This document shows positions 62,736 to 64,000 of a stretch of 64,000 nucleotides of DNA, piece after piece. Position 1 is the stretch's first letter. Every line of letters begins with the position of its first letter. The notes beneath the pieces are model-generated. The model saw only the letters and a program-made list of their open reading frames with translations. It made no database searches and was not told the DNA's origin. Position numbers and translations under genes: made by a program. The stretch is from Trematomus loennbergii (lineage: Eukaryota > Chordata > Actinopteri > Perciformes > Nototheniidae). The stretch spans positions 16,654,303 through 16,718,302 of the forward strand of contig JAAOOA010000002.1 in NCBI GenBank assembly GCA_012861695.1, in the 5' to 3' direction.

Positions 62736-62746
62736 GGGGGGGGGGG
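62736..62746. repeat. G11 homopolymer
   Basis: Eleven-base G run within a G-rich patch (GGGGAAAGGGGGA precedes it). Confidence 0.88.
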
Positions 62747-64000
62747 TGCTCCTTGGGGCTACCATTGAGGAAAAGAGGAGCATGGACAGACGGAGATGGC
62801 TAATGTGCTTCAGTGTGTTTGTACAGTATAATTGTGCGTCTTGCAGGGTGGGAGGCTCAGGGAACGTCGACAGAAGACGCAGATTGATAAAGAGCTAATG
62901 ACTGCATTTAGCCCTATATGGTTTTCTAACACAGATCAAATATTTGTCCTCAAGGTTAGAGCCAACGCTTACTGTCGCAGGGATCATGAGCAGTTGGATT
63001 TCCGTTTTAGATTTAGACAAAGTAATTTAAATCTAAGAGTAGAACTCTACACAAAAGGTGCCATATAGCAGAAGAGAGGCTACAGGGTCTCTATTTGTGC
63101 TACTGGAAAAACATCTGTGTTACGATACGAGAACTGACACGCAGTGCATTCGCTAAAAGAAAGTGACAACAAAGCAGCAGCTTCACCGTCTTAAGCTAAA
63201 AAGGAGTCATTGTTGTCGTCGGGTTGTTCCTCCTCAGACCTTTAGATGCGGTCCCCAGCTGGGAAAGTTCTATGTAATAACATCTACTAATAACTTGTTT
63301 AAAACTATAATAAGCATCAGAATGCTCTAGGTTACTTAAGACCAGTAATCTTATCATCTGAAACATATTGGCACTTATATCAAAACACATTAACAGATGT
63401 GATGAGACTATTGTTACTGCTATCATCTATCACAGTAATCAACCATATGTCCACAGGTGTAAAACTTTAATCTATAATTTATCAAACAAAATGTGTCATT
63501 TTCAAGTATTAAAAGTATATTATTGTTTTCATGATAAATGATTTTATTACAATATATCATTCATAATCCTCCAGGGTGCATTTCAAACACTGGTATTAGG
63601 GTAATAAGAAATATGAGAAACACAAACCTTCTGATCAAATAATTGACTGTGTAAAAACTAGAATAGCAATTGATATTGTCTTTATGCATAAGATCAAAAC
63701 TGATCATGTCAAAGTAATTCATTACTATGAAAAGACAAAATAAACATAAAAACACAATTTTGAGCTTAATAATTAATATAAAGCTTCACAAACTGTGCAC
63801 TATAAGTTATATGTGTGGTTTAATATGATTCAAATAGAAAAGAAAAAGTTATTTTGAGGGAAAACTAATATTTATTTAATACTTTTTTGGGTCAGTAATT
63901 ATTCATTACTTATTTTCACATATTGAGTATTTTTATTTTCTGTTACATTAAAGCACAAGCTAAAGAATACAAAAATATCCCTTTTATGTAGATATCAAAA

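Larger units (their letters stand above)
55269..64000 (-). other. vti1a upstream intron, last 8.7 kb of window
   Basis: Contains short CA tracts, candidate regulatory blocks at 55735-55965, 57240-57490, 61880-62110 and 62480-62720, a GA-rich patch near 58979-59002, and strongly AT-rich DNA near 60860-61220 and 63270-64000. A purine-rich plus frame at 55595-55699 and the opposing frames at 58694-59201 have no recognisable content. No vti1a exon was found. Confidence 0.55.

Overview
This window is vertebrate nuclear DNA, most likely from a teleost fish. The signs are very frequent (AC)n/(GT)n microsatellites, several repeat families of a kind seen in fish genomes, sparse small exons with GT-AG splice sites, and no compact genes or operons. 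The species cannot be read from the sequence.

The only protein-coding gene I can support is vti1a, on the minus strand. Two adjacent internal exons are visible, at 36041-36111 and 32435-32496. Both have good acceptors and donors and compatible phases, and their peptides match the C-terminal half of the VTI1A SNARE motif. The exon before them, which should encode the start of the SNARE motif, would lie above 36111 and was not found. The exon after them, with the end of the SNARE motif and the transmembrane anchor, would lie below 32435 and was not found. The simplest reading is that the whole 64 kb lies inside vti1a: about 28 kb of one intron, a 3.5 kb intron between the two exons, and at least 32 kb of the next intron. 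In other vertebrates tcf7l2 follows vti1a in the same direction, so it should lie beyond position 1, outside the window.

Layout: 1-5.4 kb is rich in simple repeats, with (AC)n, (GT)n, (AG)n, (CAGA)n, a 21-base G run and a 10-bp minisatellite. 5.4-27.9 kb is ordinary intronic DNA with scattered blocks of higher-complexity, often GC-richer sequence that may be regulatory. 27.9-30.4 kb carries two non-autonomous inverted-repeat transposons, one with perfect 42-bp terminal repeats. 32.4-36.1 kb holds the two exons; the donor of the upstream one runs almost directly into a 161-bp (CA)n tract (as read in the RNA). 36-64 kb is intron with an L2-type LINE tail (45.2 kb), a decayed hAT-like element (53.4-53.9 kb), TG/CA microsatellites (54.3-55.3 kb) and more candidate regulatory blocks.

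Nearly all long open frames here are chance or simple-repeat frames. No tRNA, rRNA, CRISPR array, viral gene or toxin gene was seen. Conservation cannot be judged from one sequence, so every regulatory call below is a candidate only.
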